NCBI RefSeq assembly: GCF_001468485.1
Contig: NZ_LODI01000046.1
Span: 104,431-168,430, forward strand
Reading direction: 5' to 3'
From: Pseudoalteromonas sp. H71
GTDB taxonomy: Bacteria > Pseudomonadota > Gammaproteobacteria > Enterobacterales > Alteromonadaceae
Length of the DNA stretch: 64,000 nt
The stretch's first letter is position 1; each line of letters opens with the position of its first letter. The position numbers and the translations under genes are program-made. The notes below the pieces were generated by a model. It was given only the letters and a program-made list of their open reading frames with translations. It ran no database searches and was not told the origin of the DNA. Shown in pieces: positions 1-8,899 of the stretch.

Positions 1-947
1 CGGCTTACTTCTGATAGGCCAATAGCATGAATTTCTTTTGCAGTTAAATCAGTGGTGGTTGTACGTTTAAGTGCATTATTGTAAAAGGTATTACCCTCAG
101 GTAATTTCCATGCGCCATCACGGTCATCTGCACGCTTTTCAAGTTGTGCTAGGTAGTTAATAAGCTTTGAGTAAGCTGGTTTAACTGCCGATTTTAACGC
201 GTCAGTTGCTTCGTTAATAAGTGCATCTTTTTCATCTTGGCTGATTTCAAGTGCGGTTACTTTGCGTTTAAAGTCTGCTAAAAGTGTTGAGTCGTCACCT
301 TTTTCAAACGGTGCACCTTGAATAATGTTTTTGCTTGAATCAATAACATGTGGAAACACAAATTTAGGCGCAATAATGCCTTTATCTGCACGTGTTTCTA
401 AGTCAGTTACTAATTGGTCAAATACCGTAGGCACGCCATTTAAACGCGAAATGTAGTCTTTTGCTTCTTTAACGTTACTAATTGAATGTTGGTTTATTAA
501 AAATGCAGGCACCATAGAGTGCGTACCAAACATTTGGTTTACCGGGTAGTTGTGGTAACGCCATTTAAAGTCAGCAATTGAGCTTTCTAGGTCTTGTTTT
601 TTTAAGTCGTAGCTTACTTTTGTTGCATCGTCTAGCAGGTCGCGGTTTATTGCGTTTAGGGCAACTAAATCGGCTTTAGTTTCAGCTAGGTCTTTGAGTT
701 TTTGCTCTTCGCTGCCGTCATCCCACTTATCGTAATCTTTTTTAATACCCATGTAAGTTTGGTAAACCGGGCTGCTCATTACATCACGGTTAAAGGTATC
801 TTCAAAAAACGCATTGGCTTTGTCAATTTCGCTTTGCACAGGTTGCGCTTGTACAATAGGAGTTGTTACAGATTGTTGTGGTGCTTGTTGGCAACCAGCA
901 AGGAGTGCAACACTCACAGCTGCTGCAATAAAGGTAAGTTTACGCAT
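1..947 (-). CDS. DUF885-family lipoprotein (partial, runs off the left edge)
   Basis: The reading frame is open from the ATG at 947 to the window edge, so about 315 residues are visible and the C-terminus is missing. It begins MRKLTFIAAAVSVALLAGCQQ: a signal peptide with a lipobox (LAGC, Cys19), so the product should be an outer-membrane or periplasmic lipoprotein. The following Gln/Pro-rich linker leads into a largely helical region. It resembles DUF885 proteins, which are often annotated as putative metallopeptidases. The diagnostic C-terminal part lies outside the window, so the enzymatic role cannot be judged here. It lies downstream of hemW on the same strand, separated by 85 bp. Confidence 0.7.
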   Translation of the reverse strand, partial: MRKLTFIAAAVSVALLAGCQQAPQQSVTTPIVQAQPVQSEIDKANAFFEDTFNRDVMSSPVYQTYMGIKKDYDKWDDGSEEQKLKDLAETKADLVALNAINRDLLDDATKVSYDLKKQDLESSIADFKWRYHNYPVNQMFGTHSMVPAFLINQHSISNVKEAKDYISRLNGVPTVFDQLVTDLETRADKGIIAPKFVFPHVIDSSKNIIQGAPFEKGDDSTLLADFKRKVTALEISQDEKDALINEATDALKSAVKPAYSKLINYLAQLEKRADDRDGAWKLPEGNTFYNNALKRTTTTDLTAKEIHAIGLSEVS

Positions 948-1032
948 TGTTTTCCCTTTTGTTGTTAGAAACCCATTAGGGTATTTTAATTTTTCATGTA
1001 TTCGCTTTGCATGACGTATAACGCCCAATGCA

Positions 1033-2169
1033 TTATACGAACAATTCTAGCAGGTCATTTAAAAAGCGATGCCCTTTAAGGCTCACTTGCCAGTGACCGT
1101 CTTTTTCTATTAATAAACCGGTGTTTATGGCTTTATTTAAAGCTGCTTGTTGGCTTTGCAATGGCTGATTAGTCAGCGCACTGTAGTCTTCAATCGGGCA
1201 TGGTTCGACAAGGCGAAAGCGATTCATAAAAAACTCAAAGGCCAAATCGTCTTGCTCAACGTGCCAACTTTTGTACAAATAAGGTTTTACCATATCCATG
1301 TAGCCACGGGGATGTTTGACCTTTTCAGTTCGGGTAATTATGCCAGTTTTTGCATTGGTGACCTTACCATGAGCACCACAGCCAATCCCTAGATAATCGC
1401 CAAACCGCCAATAATTTAAGTTATGTTGGCATTGATAGCCCGGTTTTGCATACCCTGAAATTTCGTATTGTATATAACCTGCCTTTGCAAGTAAGGCTTG
1501 GCCTTGCTCTTGAATATCCCACAGAGTTTCATCTTGAGGCAGTGTTGGCGGTTTAGATGCAAACTGAGTATTAGGTTCAATAGTGAGTTGGTACCACGAA
1601 ATATGTGGGGGATCGAGCGCAATAATTTGCTTTAAATCACTTAATGCATCGTCTAGGGTTTGCCCTGGTAAGCCGTGCATTAAATCAAGATTAAAACTAT
1701 TTAAACCAGCCTCTTTGGCTTGCTCTGCTGCATGAGTTGCTTCGTTAGCACCATGAATGCGGCCAAGCGCTTTTAGCTTATCGTTTTGCAGGCTTTGTAC
1801 GCCAATTGAAATGCGGTTTATACCCGCTTTTACGTACTCTTTAAAGCGGCCTGTTTCTACTGTACCTGGGTTTGCTTCGAGGGTTATTTCACAGTTATCT
1901 GCGAGGCCTATAAGGCTATCTACTTCGCTTAGTAGGCGTGTGTAAGCATCACCAGTTAATAAACTTGGCGTACCGCCACCAATAAATATACTGTGAATTT
2001 TGCGCCCTTGCACTAAGTGTAAGTCGGCTTTTAAATCGTCTATTAAATGCTGAACATATTCGGCTTCTGGTATGTCACCTTTTTGTCCATGGCTATTAAA
2101 ATCGCAATAGGGGCACTTTTGCACACACCAAGGTACGTGCACATATAAACTTAAAGGAGGAAGAGTCAC
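1033..2169 (-). CDS. hemW: HemW, radical SAM heme chaperone
   Basis: 378 residues. The N-terminus has the radical SAM cluster motif CxxxCxxC ([11 protein letters not shown], residues 15-25), here with the extra Cys typical of the HemW/HemN group, followed by GGGTPS at about residue 64. The C-terminal HemN-type domain is present, and the length is usual. HemW binds heme and is thought to deliver it to membrane respiratory enzymes; family members were once misannotated as oxygen-independent coproporphyrinogen oxidase. Its ATG overlaps the rdgB stop by 4 bp, so the two are translationally coupled. The rdgB-hemW order is the same as in E. coli. Confidence 0.95.
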   Translation of the reverse strand: MTLPPLSLYVHVPWCVQKCPYCDFNSHGQKGDIPEAEYVQHLIDDLKADLHLVQGRKIHSIFIGGGTPSLLTGDAYTRLLSEVDSLIGLADNCEITLEANPGTVETGRFKEYVKAGINRISIGVQSLQNDKLKALGRIHGANEATHAAEQAKEAGLNSFNLDLMHGLPGQTLDDALSDLKQIIALDPPHISWYQLTIEPNTQFASKPPTLPQDETLWDIQEQGQALLAKAGYIQYEISGYAKPGYQCQHNLNYWRFGDYLGIGCGAHGKVTNAKTGIITRTEKVKHPRGYMDMVKPYLYKSWHVEQDDLAFEFFMNRFRLVEPCPIEDYSALTNQPLQSQQAALNKAINTGLLIEKDGHWQVSLKGHRFLNDLLELFV

Positions 2170-2765
2170 AGGCCGCCTTTTAATTTTAGCTCATTTAGCA
2201 AAGCCTGCAATGCTTGACCGCGGTGGCTCACTGCATTTTTTTGTGCTTTTGTAAGCTCGGCGCTTGTACACTCAAGTGACGGAACATAAAAAACGGGGTC
2301 GTATCCAAAGCCACCTTCACCATGTTGAGTTTTTGTAATCTTACCTTCCCAACTCGCACTACAGATGAGTGGAGTCGGGTCGTCTGCGTGGCGCATTAAT
2401 ACCAACACACACCAAAAGCGGGCGCTACGCACTGGGTTATTGGCAAGCTCAGCTAATAGCTTGTCTATGTTATCTTGATCGCTTGCGCCTTGTCCTGCAA
2501 AACGAGCAGAGTAAACACCAGGTGCACCATTTAAGCCATCAACTTCTAAGCCGGAATCGTCAGCAATTGCTGGCATACCGGTAATTTTAGCTGCGTGGCG
2601 AGCTTTAATAATGGCATTTTCAACAAACGTAGTGCCCGTTTCTGCTACTTCGCCAACGTTAAAATCACTTTGTGGAACTACATTAATATTAAGTGGGCTT
2701 AGCATGTTGGCCAGCTCACTTACTTTGCCAGGGTTGCCCGTGGCAAGGACTAAAGTTTTGTTCAT
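2166..2765 (-). CDS. rdgB: RdgB, dITP/XTP pyrophosphatase
   Basis: 199 residues, full length for the Ham1/RdgB family. The N-terminal [12 protein letters not shown] motif binds the triphosphate, and [10 protein letters not shown] (about residues 68-77) carries the catalytic acidic residues. The enzyme hydrolyses non-canonical purine nucleotides (dITP, XTP, ITP) to monophosphate and pyrophosphate, keeping deaminated bases out of DNA. It overlaps hemW downstream by 4 bp and follows the DUF4426 gene after 4 bp, so all three are probably one transcript. Confidence 0.96.
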   Translation of the reverse strand: MNKTLVLATGNPGKVSELANMLSPLNINVVPQSDFNVGEVAETGTTFVENAIIKARHAAKITGMPAIADDSGLEVDGLNGAPGVYSARFAGQGASDQDNIDKLLAELANNPVRSARFWCVLVLMRHADDPTPLICSASWEGKITKTQHGEGGFGYDPVFYVPSLECTSAELTKAQKNAVSHRGQALQALLNELKLKGGL

Positions 2766-2769
2766 AATA

Positions 2770-3216
2770 TTATTTATCTACGTAAAATTTTTGCTGAAAT
2801 TGCAATGTTTGAAATTGATTATTTTGCTGTATTTCAATTTCAAAGCGCAGTATTTCTTCGTTTGTAAAGTCGACTTGGGCAAGATAATAAACTGACTCAC
2901 CTTCAATTACTTCTTTAAAGTTTAGCGTTTGTTTATTACCAAGTAGGTTTCTAGCTGTGCCAGATAACGTTGCCTTTTGAGCTGTGTTCTCTGGATTGTT
3001 TTTTAACACAGAAATATTAACAATCCCTTTATAGCCACTGCGTTCAAGCCCATATGCTTTGGCGATTTGTGGCTGAATAAAGGTTGATGGAAAGGCAATG
3101 TAATGTACTTGCCACGGACCTAATTCTTTATATTGCCCGCCCAATGTTTGTTCGCTGTGTGCGTTAAACGCGAGTGTTAAACAAGCAATAAAACAAAATT
3201 TAATTAACCGATTCAT
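2770..3216 (-). CDS. DUF4426 periplasmic protein
   Basis: 148 residues with a clear signal peptide (hydrophobic residues 4-18, likely cleavage after AHS). The remainder is a compact beta-rich domain containing [15 protein letters not shown] and IAKAYGL, which I recognise as DUF4426. The function is not known. In related genomes this family sits between yggT and rdgB, as here. A hairpin lies just upstream, so it may have its own promoter and then read into rdgB-hemW. Confidence 0.8.
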   Translation of the reverse strand: MNRLIKFCFIACLTLAFNAHSEQTLGGQYKELGPWQVHYIAFPSTFIQPQIAKAYGLERSGYKGIVNISVLKNNPENTAQKATLSGTARNLLGNKQTLNFKEVIEGESVYYLAQVDFTNEEILRFEIEIQQNNQFQTLQFQQKFYVDK

Positions 3217-3237
3217 TGTTCACTCCAAAAAATATAA

Positions 3238-3261
3238 AAAAGAGGCCATAAGGCCTCTTTT
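3238..3261 (-). terminator. Intrinsic terminator after proC-yggT
   Basis: AAAAGAGGCC and GGCCTCTTTT form a perfect 10-bp stem with a 4-nt loop. On the minus strand a run of T follows, so it should end transcription coming from yggT before the DUF4426 gene. Confidence 0.75.
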
Positions 3262-3276
3262 GCTAAAAACAGAAAC

Positions 3277-3810
3277 TTAGGCTAAAAAGTCCATCAACAG
3301 CATTTGTAAAAATTGAATACCAATAATTAATACAAGTACTGATAAATCTAAGCCGCCCATTGGTGGAATAATTTTACGAAGTGGCTTAAGCATTGGCTCA
3401 GTAAGTTGATGGAAAACCGCTTCAATAGGGTTATAACCTTGGCTTACCCAGCTTAAAATTGCGCGGATAATTAATACCCAAAATACCAAGTTTAAGCCTT
3501 CTTTTAATACGGTAATTAGGGCTTGAATAAACACCGGTTGCGCAGCCCATGCGCCGTAAATTACCAACATTAAAGTACTAATTTTGGCAATAGCTACAAT
3601 AAATGCCAGCAATAGTGAGGCTAAATCAAGCCCCCCTAACCCGGGTATAATTTTACGCAAAGGGTTAACTGCAAACGACGTTGCTTTAACCACAAATTGG
3701 CTCATTGGGTTGTAAAAGTCGGCTTTTGCCCACTGTAGCCAAAAACGCAGCAGTACCACCATCAAAAACAAATCAAACAGGGTACTGATTAAAAATTGCA
3801 TGGCATTCAT
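3277..3810 (-). CDS. yggT: YggT-family integral membrane protein
   Basis: 177 residues. Two similar halves each contain a hydrophobic segment followed by an N-P...LRKIIP element (NPLRKIIPGLGGLDLA and KPLRKIIPPMGGLDLS), which is the YggT internal duplication. Four or so membrane helices are predicted. The ATG at 3810 is preferred over a longer in-frame start at 3876 because GAAGG lies 7 nt upstream and the longer version would overlap proC. The molecular role is not settled; family members are linked to cation or osmotic stress tolerance. It is probably co-transcribed with yggS and proC, as in many gammaproteobacteria. Confidence 0.9.
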   Translation of the reverse strand: MNAMQFLISTLFDLFLMVVLLRFWLQWAKADFYNPMSQFVVKATSFAVNPLRKIIPGLGGLDLASLLLAFIVAIAKISTLMLVIYGAWAAQPVFIQALITVLKEGLNLVFWVLIIRAILSWVSQGYNPIEAVFHQLTEPMLKPLRKIIPPMGGLDLSVLVLIIGIQFLQMLLMDFLA

Positions 3811-3836
3811 AGTGTAACCTTCAATAAAAAGTAGTT

Positions 3837-4658
3837 TTAAAGTTCTTTTTCCATTTGCATCGCTCGAGCAATGCACGCATCCATGGCATCGCCAACGGTT
3901 TTAGTTAAGCCTTCGTCTTTTAAGTGCTCAACTGCGGCATGTGTAGTACCGCCTTTAGATGTTACGTTTGCGCGTAGCTGAGAAATACTAATTTCTGGTT
4001 GGCTTAACGCCATTTCGGCAGCGCCAAGTGCTGTTTGTTGTACTAAGCGACGGGCATCTTCATCGTTAAAGCCCAGCGCTTTAGCTTTTTCTTCAATGGC
4101 TTCCATAAATAAGAAAAAGTAAGCTGGTGATGAACCTGTTACTGCGATGATGTCGTTAATCTTTGCTTCTTGGTCAACCCACACCACAATACCAGTGCAC
4201 TCGAATACTTGCTGAACAAATTCATGTTCTTGGTGCGTTTCGCCAGCACCAAATAAGCCAGACACGCCACGCCCTAATAAAGACGGTGTATTAGGCATGC
4301 AACGTACAATTTTTACATCTTGCCCTAACATTTCGCGCAAACGGCTTACTGTTAAACCAGCAGCTACTGAGATAAATAGTTTATCACTGAAGTCGATGCC
4401 CGATTCTTGAAACGATTTACATAAGTCGCCCATCATTTGCGGCTTAACAGACAAAACAATTACATCAGCATCGCGTAGGGCTTCGTTATTGTCACTGGTG
4501 GTTTGCACCTTGAAATCGGCTGCTACCTTTGCAAGCTTTTCTTGGTTGCGGTTAGTCGCAATGATGTTATTTGCGTCAAAGCCGTTTTTTACCATGCCAC
4601 CAATAATAGCGTAGCTCATGTTACCTGTGCCTATAAATGCGATTTTTTTATCTGACAT
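3837..4658 (-). CDS. proC: ProC, pyrroline-5-carboxylate reductase
   Basis: 273 residues, normal length. The N-terminal Rossmann motif GTGNMSYAIIGG (about residues 10-21) binds NAD(P)H. The C-terminal dimerisation domain has the family signature around SPAYFFLFMEA and TSKGGTTHAA. It catalyses the last step of proline synthesis, reduction of pyrroline-5-carboxylate. It lies 17 bp downstream of yggS and 26 bp upstream of yggT on the same strand, the common yggS-proC-yggT arrangement. Confidence 0.97.
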   Translation of the reverse strand: MSDKKIAFIGTGNMSYAIIGGMVKNGFDANNIIATNRNQEKLAKVAADFKVQTTSDNNEALRDADVIVLSVKPQMMGDLCKSFQESGIDFSDKLFISVAAGLTVSRLREMLGQDVKIVRCMPNTPSLLGRGVSGLFGAGETHQEHEFVQQVFECTGIVVWVDQEAKINDIIAVTGSSPAYFFLFMEAIEEKAKALGFNDEDARRLVQQTALGAAEMALSQPEISISQLRANVTSKGGTTHAAVEHLKDEGLTKTVGDAMDACIARAMQMEKEL

Positions 4659-4675
4659 AAATCTGTTTTTACCTT

Positions 4676-5389
4676 TTAAGTTCGTGTTCCAAAAATGTCG
4701 GTTCCAATCCTCACCATAGTTGAGCCTGCACTAATTGCGGTTTCAACGTCATTACTCATACCCATAGATAGAGTGTCTAACTGTGGATATTGGGCCTTTA
4801 GTTTATCAAAGCAAGTTTGTAATTGCTCAAAATATTGAATTTGCGTACTTGGGTCGTCACTTTTTGCGGGAATAGCCATCAAACCACGCAACATTAGCAG
4901 GTCACATTGGCTAATAAATTCAGCAAGACTGGCTATGTCATCGGGATGACAACCTGATTTAGCCTCCTCGGCGCTAATATTTACTTGAATAAGTACATTC
5001 AGAGGTTGTTTAGTGGTTGGACGCTGAGCATTAAGCCGCTTGGCTATTTTGATTCGATCAACGCTTTGCACCCAATCAAAATTTTCTGCTACTAAAGCAC
5101 TTTTATTTGATTGAATAGGGCCAATGAAATGCCAAATGATATCGCTATATGAGTGCAGTTGAGCTATTTTATCTACAGCCTCTTGAACATAAGACTCACC
5201 AAACTGGCGTTGGCCATGATTATAGGCAGCAACAATATCGTCGCTAGGTTTGGTTTTAGACACCGCCAGCAAGGTTATTTCATCTTTGCTTCTGTGTGTA
5301 TTTTTTGCTGCGTTTGCAATTCTTGCATAGGCGCAAGTGAGTCGTTCTGCTATTGTAACCATATAATTATCAGCCAGTTGTGGAGTCAT
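4676..5389 (-). CDS. yggS: YggS/PLPBP, pyridoxal phosphate homeostasis protein
   Basis: Up to 237 residues. The PLP-binding lysine lies in LLAVSKTKP (K45 or so), with FGESYVQE, WHFIGPIQSNK and the C-terminal SMGMSNDVETAI typical of the family. It is a PLP-binding, non-catalytic protein that balances B6 vitamers and affects amino-acid metabolism. The start is uncertain. The ATG at 5389 leaves only 2 bp to the divergent pilT start, while an in-frame ATG at 5362 (MVTIAERL) gives a more usual N-terminus. Neither has a strong ribosome-binding site. Confidence 0.92.
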   Translation of the reverse strand: MTPQLADNYMVTIAERLTCAYARIANAAKNTHRSKDEITLLAVSKTKPSDDIVAAYNHGQRQFGESYVQEAVDKIAQLHSYSDIIWHFIGPIQSNKSALVAENFDWVQSVDRIKIAKRLNAQRPTTKQPLNVLIQVNISAEEAKSGCHPDDIASLAEFISQCDLLMLRGLMAIPAKSDDPSTQIQYFEQLQTCFDKLKAQYPQLDTLSMGMSNDVETAISAGSTMVRIGTDIFGTRT

Positions 5390-5391
5390 AA

Positions 5392-6432
5392 ATGGATATT
5401 ACCGAATTATTAGCGTTTAGTGTGCAACACAATGCATCCGATTTACATTTATCGTCGGGTGTTTCACCTATGATACGCGTAGATGGTGATGTTCGCCGCA
5501 TTAATATACCAGCCCTTGCAGATAAAGACGTAAACAGTTTAGTTTACGATATTATGAACGATACTCAGCGCAAAGACTACGAGCAAAACCTTGAAGTGGA
5601 TTTTTCGTTTGAAGTTCCCAATCTTGCGCGTTTTCGTGTTAATGCCTTTAATTCAAACCGCGGCCCTGCGGCAGTATTTCGTACTATACCCAGTGAAGTA
5701 TTAACACTTGATGATTTAGGCGCGCCAGATATTTTTAAAACAATATCTGACAACCCACGCGGATTAGTGCTTGTTACTGGGCCAACGGGTTCGGGTAAAT
5801 CAACAACACTTGCGGCTATGGTTGATTACATAAATCAAAATAAACATCACCATATTTTAACGATTGAAGATCCAATTGAATTTGTTCACGATAACAAGTT
5901 AAGTCTAGTCAACCAACGTGAAGTACATCGCGATACGCACAGTTTTTCAAACGCATTACGCAGTGCTCTGCGTGAAGACCCCGATGTTATATTAGTGGGT
6001 GAGCTTCGTGATTTAGAAACTATTCGTTTAGCAATGACCGCTGCGGAAACTGGTCACTTAGTGTTTGGTACGTTGCATACAACTTCAGCACCTAAAACTA
6101 TTGACCGTATTATTGATGTATTCCCTGGTGAAGAAAAGGCAATGGTACGCTCTATGTTGTCAGAGTCATTGTGAGCGGTTATTTCGCAAACACTCCTTAA
6201 AAAAATTGGTGGCGGGCGAGTGGCAGCCCATGAAATTATGATAGGTGTACCTGCCATACGTAACTTAATTCGTGAAGACAAAATTGCACAAATGTACTCG
6301 TCTATTCAAACTGGCGCCTCAATTGGAATGCAAACAATGGATCAATGTTTAACAAATTTAGTTAACCGAGGCATTGTTACCAACACCGCAGCGCAAGCTA
6401 AAGCGCAAGACAAAACACAATTTGGTGGTTAA
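5392..6432 (+). pseudogene. pilT: pilT, type IV pilus retraction ATPase, interrupted by an in-frame TGA
   Basis: The frame 5392-6432 would encode a 346-residue PilT of normal length, except that codon 261 (6172-6174) is TGA. The upstream part has an N-terminal PAS-like domain, Walker A GPTGSGKST, the acidic Asp box and Walker B (DPDVILVGELRD), and the His box ending GHLVFGTLHTTSA. After the stop the same frame continues without a shift: AVISQTLLKKIGGG, then AAHEIMIG and AIRNLIREDK, the C-terminal motif needed for retraction in studied PilT proteins. Homologues have Arg at the stop position, so one CGA-to-TGA change explains it. The truncated 260-residue product should not retract pili. A GTG at 6220 could restart a 70-residue tail fragment. 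Confidence 0.88.
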
Positions 6433-6441
6433 GGAATTATC

Positions 6442-7572
6442 ATGACTTTATCTTTAAACCGTTACTTAATCACTATGATTGAGAAAAAAGGCTCTGATTT
6501 ATTTGTATCTAGCCGTTTACCTGTGAGTGCAAAAATAAACGGTGAATTAATTCCTTTAGGCGACGACAAACTCACTGACGAAGAGTCTCTACAGTTGGTT
6601 GAGTCTGCGATGAGCGAAAAACAAAAAGCAGAGTTTCATGCTACCAAAGAATGTAACTTTGCTATTGCAACGGATGAAGGGCGCTTTCGTATTTCAGCGT
6701 TTTGGCAGCGCGATAGAGCGGGTATGGTTATTCGCCGAATTGTGACACAGATCCCCGATGTCAGTGATTTGGGCCTACCCTCTACACTCACCGACGTCAT
6801 TATGGCAAAGCGTGGGTTAGTTTTGTTTGTTGGTGGAACAGGAACCGGTAAGTCGACCTCATTAGCCGCCTTAATTGGATACAGAAACCGAAATCAACGG
6901 GGCCATATTTTAACAATCGAAGATCCTATTGAGTTTGTTCATGAGCACCGTAAAAGTATCATTACCCAGCGTGAAGTAGGCCTTGATACAGATAGTTTTG
7001 AGTCAGCGCTTAAAAGCTCATTACGTCAAGCTCCTGATGTTATTTTAATTGGTGAAATACGTTCGCAAGAAACCATGGAATACGCATTAAGTTTTGCTGA
7101 AACGGGTCACTTATGCGTGGCTACACTGCATGCCAACAATGCTAACCAAGCAATCGACCGTATTATGCATTTGGTGCCAAAAGAAAAACACGACAAGCTA
7201 AAATACGATTTAGCACTTAACTTACGCGCCATTGTAGCGCAACAATTAATCCCCACCTCTGATGGTGACGGCCGCGTTGCTGCCATAGAAATATTGCTTA
7301 ACTCACCGATGGTGGCTGAGCTGATTAAAAACGGCGATATTGGCGGCATTAAAGAGGCTATGGCTAAATCTAATGACATGGGCATGCAAACCTTTGACCA
7401 AGCCCTTTTTGAATTATACAGGCAGCAACGTATTAACTATGCAGACGCATTGCATCATGCTGACTCACCAAATGATTTACGCTTGATGATTAAGCTGCGC
7501 AATAACGAACAACAAGGTGCAGGGTTTTTACAAGGTGTTACCATCGATGGAATGGGAGATGACGATAACTAA
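6442..7572 (+). CDS. pilU: PilU, PilT-like ATPase
   Basis: 376 residues, intact. It has Walker A GGTGTGKST, the acidic Asp box with TIEDPIEFVHEH, Walker B DVILIGEIRS and His box GHLCVATLHANNA, in the order of PilT/PilU secretion ATPases. The longer C-terminus and the pairing directly after pilT identify it as PilU, which assists PilT-dependent pilus retraction. It starts 10 bp after the pilT frame ends and is surely co-transcribed. In studied systems PilU cannot drive retraction without PilT, so its function is doubtful if pilT is truly broken. Confidence 0.94.
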   Translation: MTLSLNRYLITMIEKKGSDLFVSSRLPVSAKINGELIPLGDDKLTDEESLQLVESAMSEKQKAEFHATKECNFAIATDEGRFRISAFWQRDRAGMVIRRIVTQIPDVSDLGLPSTLTDVIMAKRGLVLFVGGTGTGKSTSLAALIGYRNRNQRGHILTIEDPIEFVHEHRKSIITQREVGLDTDSFESALKSSLRQAPDVILIGEIRSQETMEYALSFAETGHLCVATLHANNANQAIDRIMHLVPKEKHDKLKYDLALNLRAIVAQQLIPTSDGDGRVAAIEILLNSPMVAELIKNGDIGGIKEAMAKSNDMGMQTFDQALFELYRQQRINYADALHHADSPNDLRLMIKLRNNEQQGAGFLQGVTIDGMGDDDN

Positions 7573-7575
7573 TTT

Positions 7576-7623
7576 GTTAAATACTAAAAACGCGACTTTT
7601 AAGTCGCGTTTTTAGTATTTAAC
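7576..7623. terminator. Bidirectional terminator between pilU and ruvX
   Basis: A perfect 23-bp inverted repeat with a 2-nt centre: a GC core (CGCGACTT/AAGTCGCG) flanked by A-rich and T-rich arms. It lies between two converging genes and can act in both directions. Confidence 0.85.
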
Positions 7624-7639
7624 AACCCTAATTGCAGTG

Positions 7640-8089
7640 TTACTCGCCGTAAAATGATTCAAAAAAACTTTCTAAAATAATTACCGCAGACATATTATCT
7701 ACATTTCCTTTACCCAGATTTTTATAACCACCTTGCTCAAATAAACGGGCTTTTGCATCTGCGGTTGTTAGGCGTTCATCTTGTGTTTGCACAGGAATGC
7801 CATAGTGATTATGTAATCTATTAGCGAACTTTTTAGCTTTAAATGTCACCTCTTGTGAAGTGCCATCCATGTTTAGCGGTAAGCCGACCACCATTAAATC
7901 TGGCTGCCATTCGTCTACTTGCACTGCGATATGATCCCAGTTTGGAATACCGTCTTGTGCTTTAACTGCTTTGAGACTTGATGCGCTGCCAGTGAGTTCT
8001 TGCCCCACGGCAATACCGATACTTTTGGTGCCAAAATCAAACCCCATTACTGTGCGTTCGCCTTGTGGCTTAAATGTTCTTTTTGTCAT
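7640..8089 (-). CDS. ruvX: RuvX (YqgF), putative Holliday junction resolvase / pre-16S rRNA nuclease
   Basis: 149 residues from the ATG at 8089; a TTG at 8119 would add ten residues but looks less likely. The RNase H-like fold is marked by [15 protein letters not shown], then [11 protein letters not shown] and the late acidic motif DERLTTADA. The family processes the 5' end of 16S rRNA in E. coli and was also proposed to resolve Holliday junctions. It lies downstream of yqgE, the usual order, although a terminator hairpin separates the two here. Confidence 0.92.
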   Translation of the reverse strand: MTKRTFKPQGERTVMGFDFGTKSIGIAVGQELTGSASSLKAVKAQDGIPNWDHIAVQVDEWQPDLMVVGLPLNMDGTSQEVTFKAKKFANRLHNHYGIPVQTQDERLTTADAKARLFEQGGYKNLGKGNVDNMSAVIILESFFESFYGE

Positions 8090-8146
8090 TGATAATGCTT
8101 TACTTAGGCTGATTTTCAAGCCGTTATGTTAAAGGTTTACATAAAA

Positions 8147-8186
8147 AAATTCACTTGTAATAGCGTATCTATTTTCAAGTGAATTT
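8147..8186 (-). terminator. Terminator after yqgE
   Basis: AAATTCACTTG and CAAGTGAATTT form a perfect 11-bp stem; on the minus strand it is followed by seven T. This uncouples yqgE from ruvX, at least in part. Confidence 0.7.
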
Positions 8187-8217
8187 ATATTATGAACTTA
8201 ATTTAGAGAGGGTATAT

Positions 8218-8775
8218 TTACGCATGCCCTGCTTCAGGGCTGAGTTGGCTTATATCAAAGCCAAGCATCGAAACGGCTTTTTCCCATCGCTTTTCAGCGG
8301 GCGTGTTAAAAATAATAGCCGGGTCAGCTTCTATTATAAGCCAACTGTTATCAAGCAGTTCTTGTTCTAATTGACCCTGTTCCCAACCTGCATACCCTAA
8401 GGTGATAATAAACTGCTCGGGGGCATGCGACGTCGTTAAGCTTGCAAGCACATCTTTAGAGGTTGTGATCATAATGTCACTGCTTAGTTTTTGACTTGAG
8501 GTATACCCGAGTTTTGGGGAGTGAAGAACAAATCCTCTGTCAGTTTTAACTGGGCCACCGGCAAATACTGCCACTTTTGCAGCTTGCTGGGTTTTGTCGT
8601 TGTCTATTTCTATTTTATCTAAAAGCTCACCAACGGTAACATCAATAGGTTGGTTGATTACCAACCCCATAGCCCCATCTTCATTGTGCTCACAAATATA
8701 GGTAACGGCACGTTTAAAAAAAGGGTCTTGCATCGACGGCATTGCGATTAAAAAATGATTTTCTAATGATTGCAT
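8218..8775 (-). CDS. yqgE: YqgE/AlgH family protein (UPF0301)
   Basis: 185 residues from the ATG at 8775, chosen because AAAGGG lies 8 nt upstream; a GTG three codons earlier overlaps that site. It starts MQSLENHFLIAMPSM and contains GLVINQP and the G-G-P-V block, all typical of UPF0301. The P. aeruginosa member, AlgH, was linked to alginate regulation, but the biochemical role is unknown. It is cytoplasmic, without a signal peptide. The neighbours gshB upstream and ruvX downstream match the conserved rsmE-gshB-yqgE-ruvX cluster. Confidence 0.93.
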   Translation of the reverse strand: MQSLENHFLIAMPSMQDPFFKRAVTYICEHNEDGAMGLVINQPIDVTVGELLDKIEIDNDKTQQAAKVAVFAGGPVKTDRGFVLHSPKLGYTSSQKLSSDIMITTSKDVLASLTTSHAPEQFIITLGYAGWEQGQLEQELLDNSWLIIEADPAIIFNTPAEKRWEKAVSMLGFDISQLSPEAGHA

Positions 8776-8847
8776 AGATTTCACCCTTTTAGTTTATGAA
8801 TACTATTTGAACTTTGAGTATGGCATAGATATATACATAGCGTATAA

Positions 8848-8889
8848 AAAGTCCATTAATGGCATGAAATACTTATATTAATGGACTTT
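8848..8889 (-). terminator. Terminator after gshB
   Basis: AAAGTCCATTAAT and ATTAATGGACTTT form a perfect 13-bp stem around a 16-nt loop, followed by T on the minus strand, directly after gshB. Confidence 0.65.
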
Positions 8890-8899
8890 CTTGTGGTGT

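Noticed and set aside
3811..3876. Longer yggT start at 3876
   Set aside because: It would overlap proC, while the ATG at 3810 has a good ribosome-binding site.
6172..6174. TGA in pilT as a selenocysteine codon or programmed readthrough
   Set aside because: PilT proteins have Arg here, no selenocysteine element is visible after the stop, and no known readthrough context exists. A point mutation or read error is simpler.
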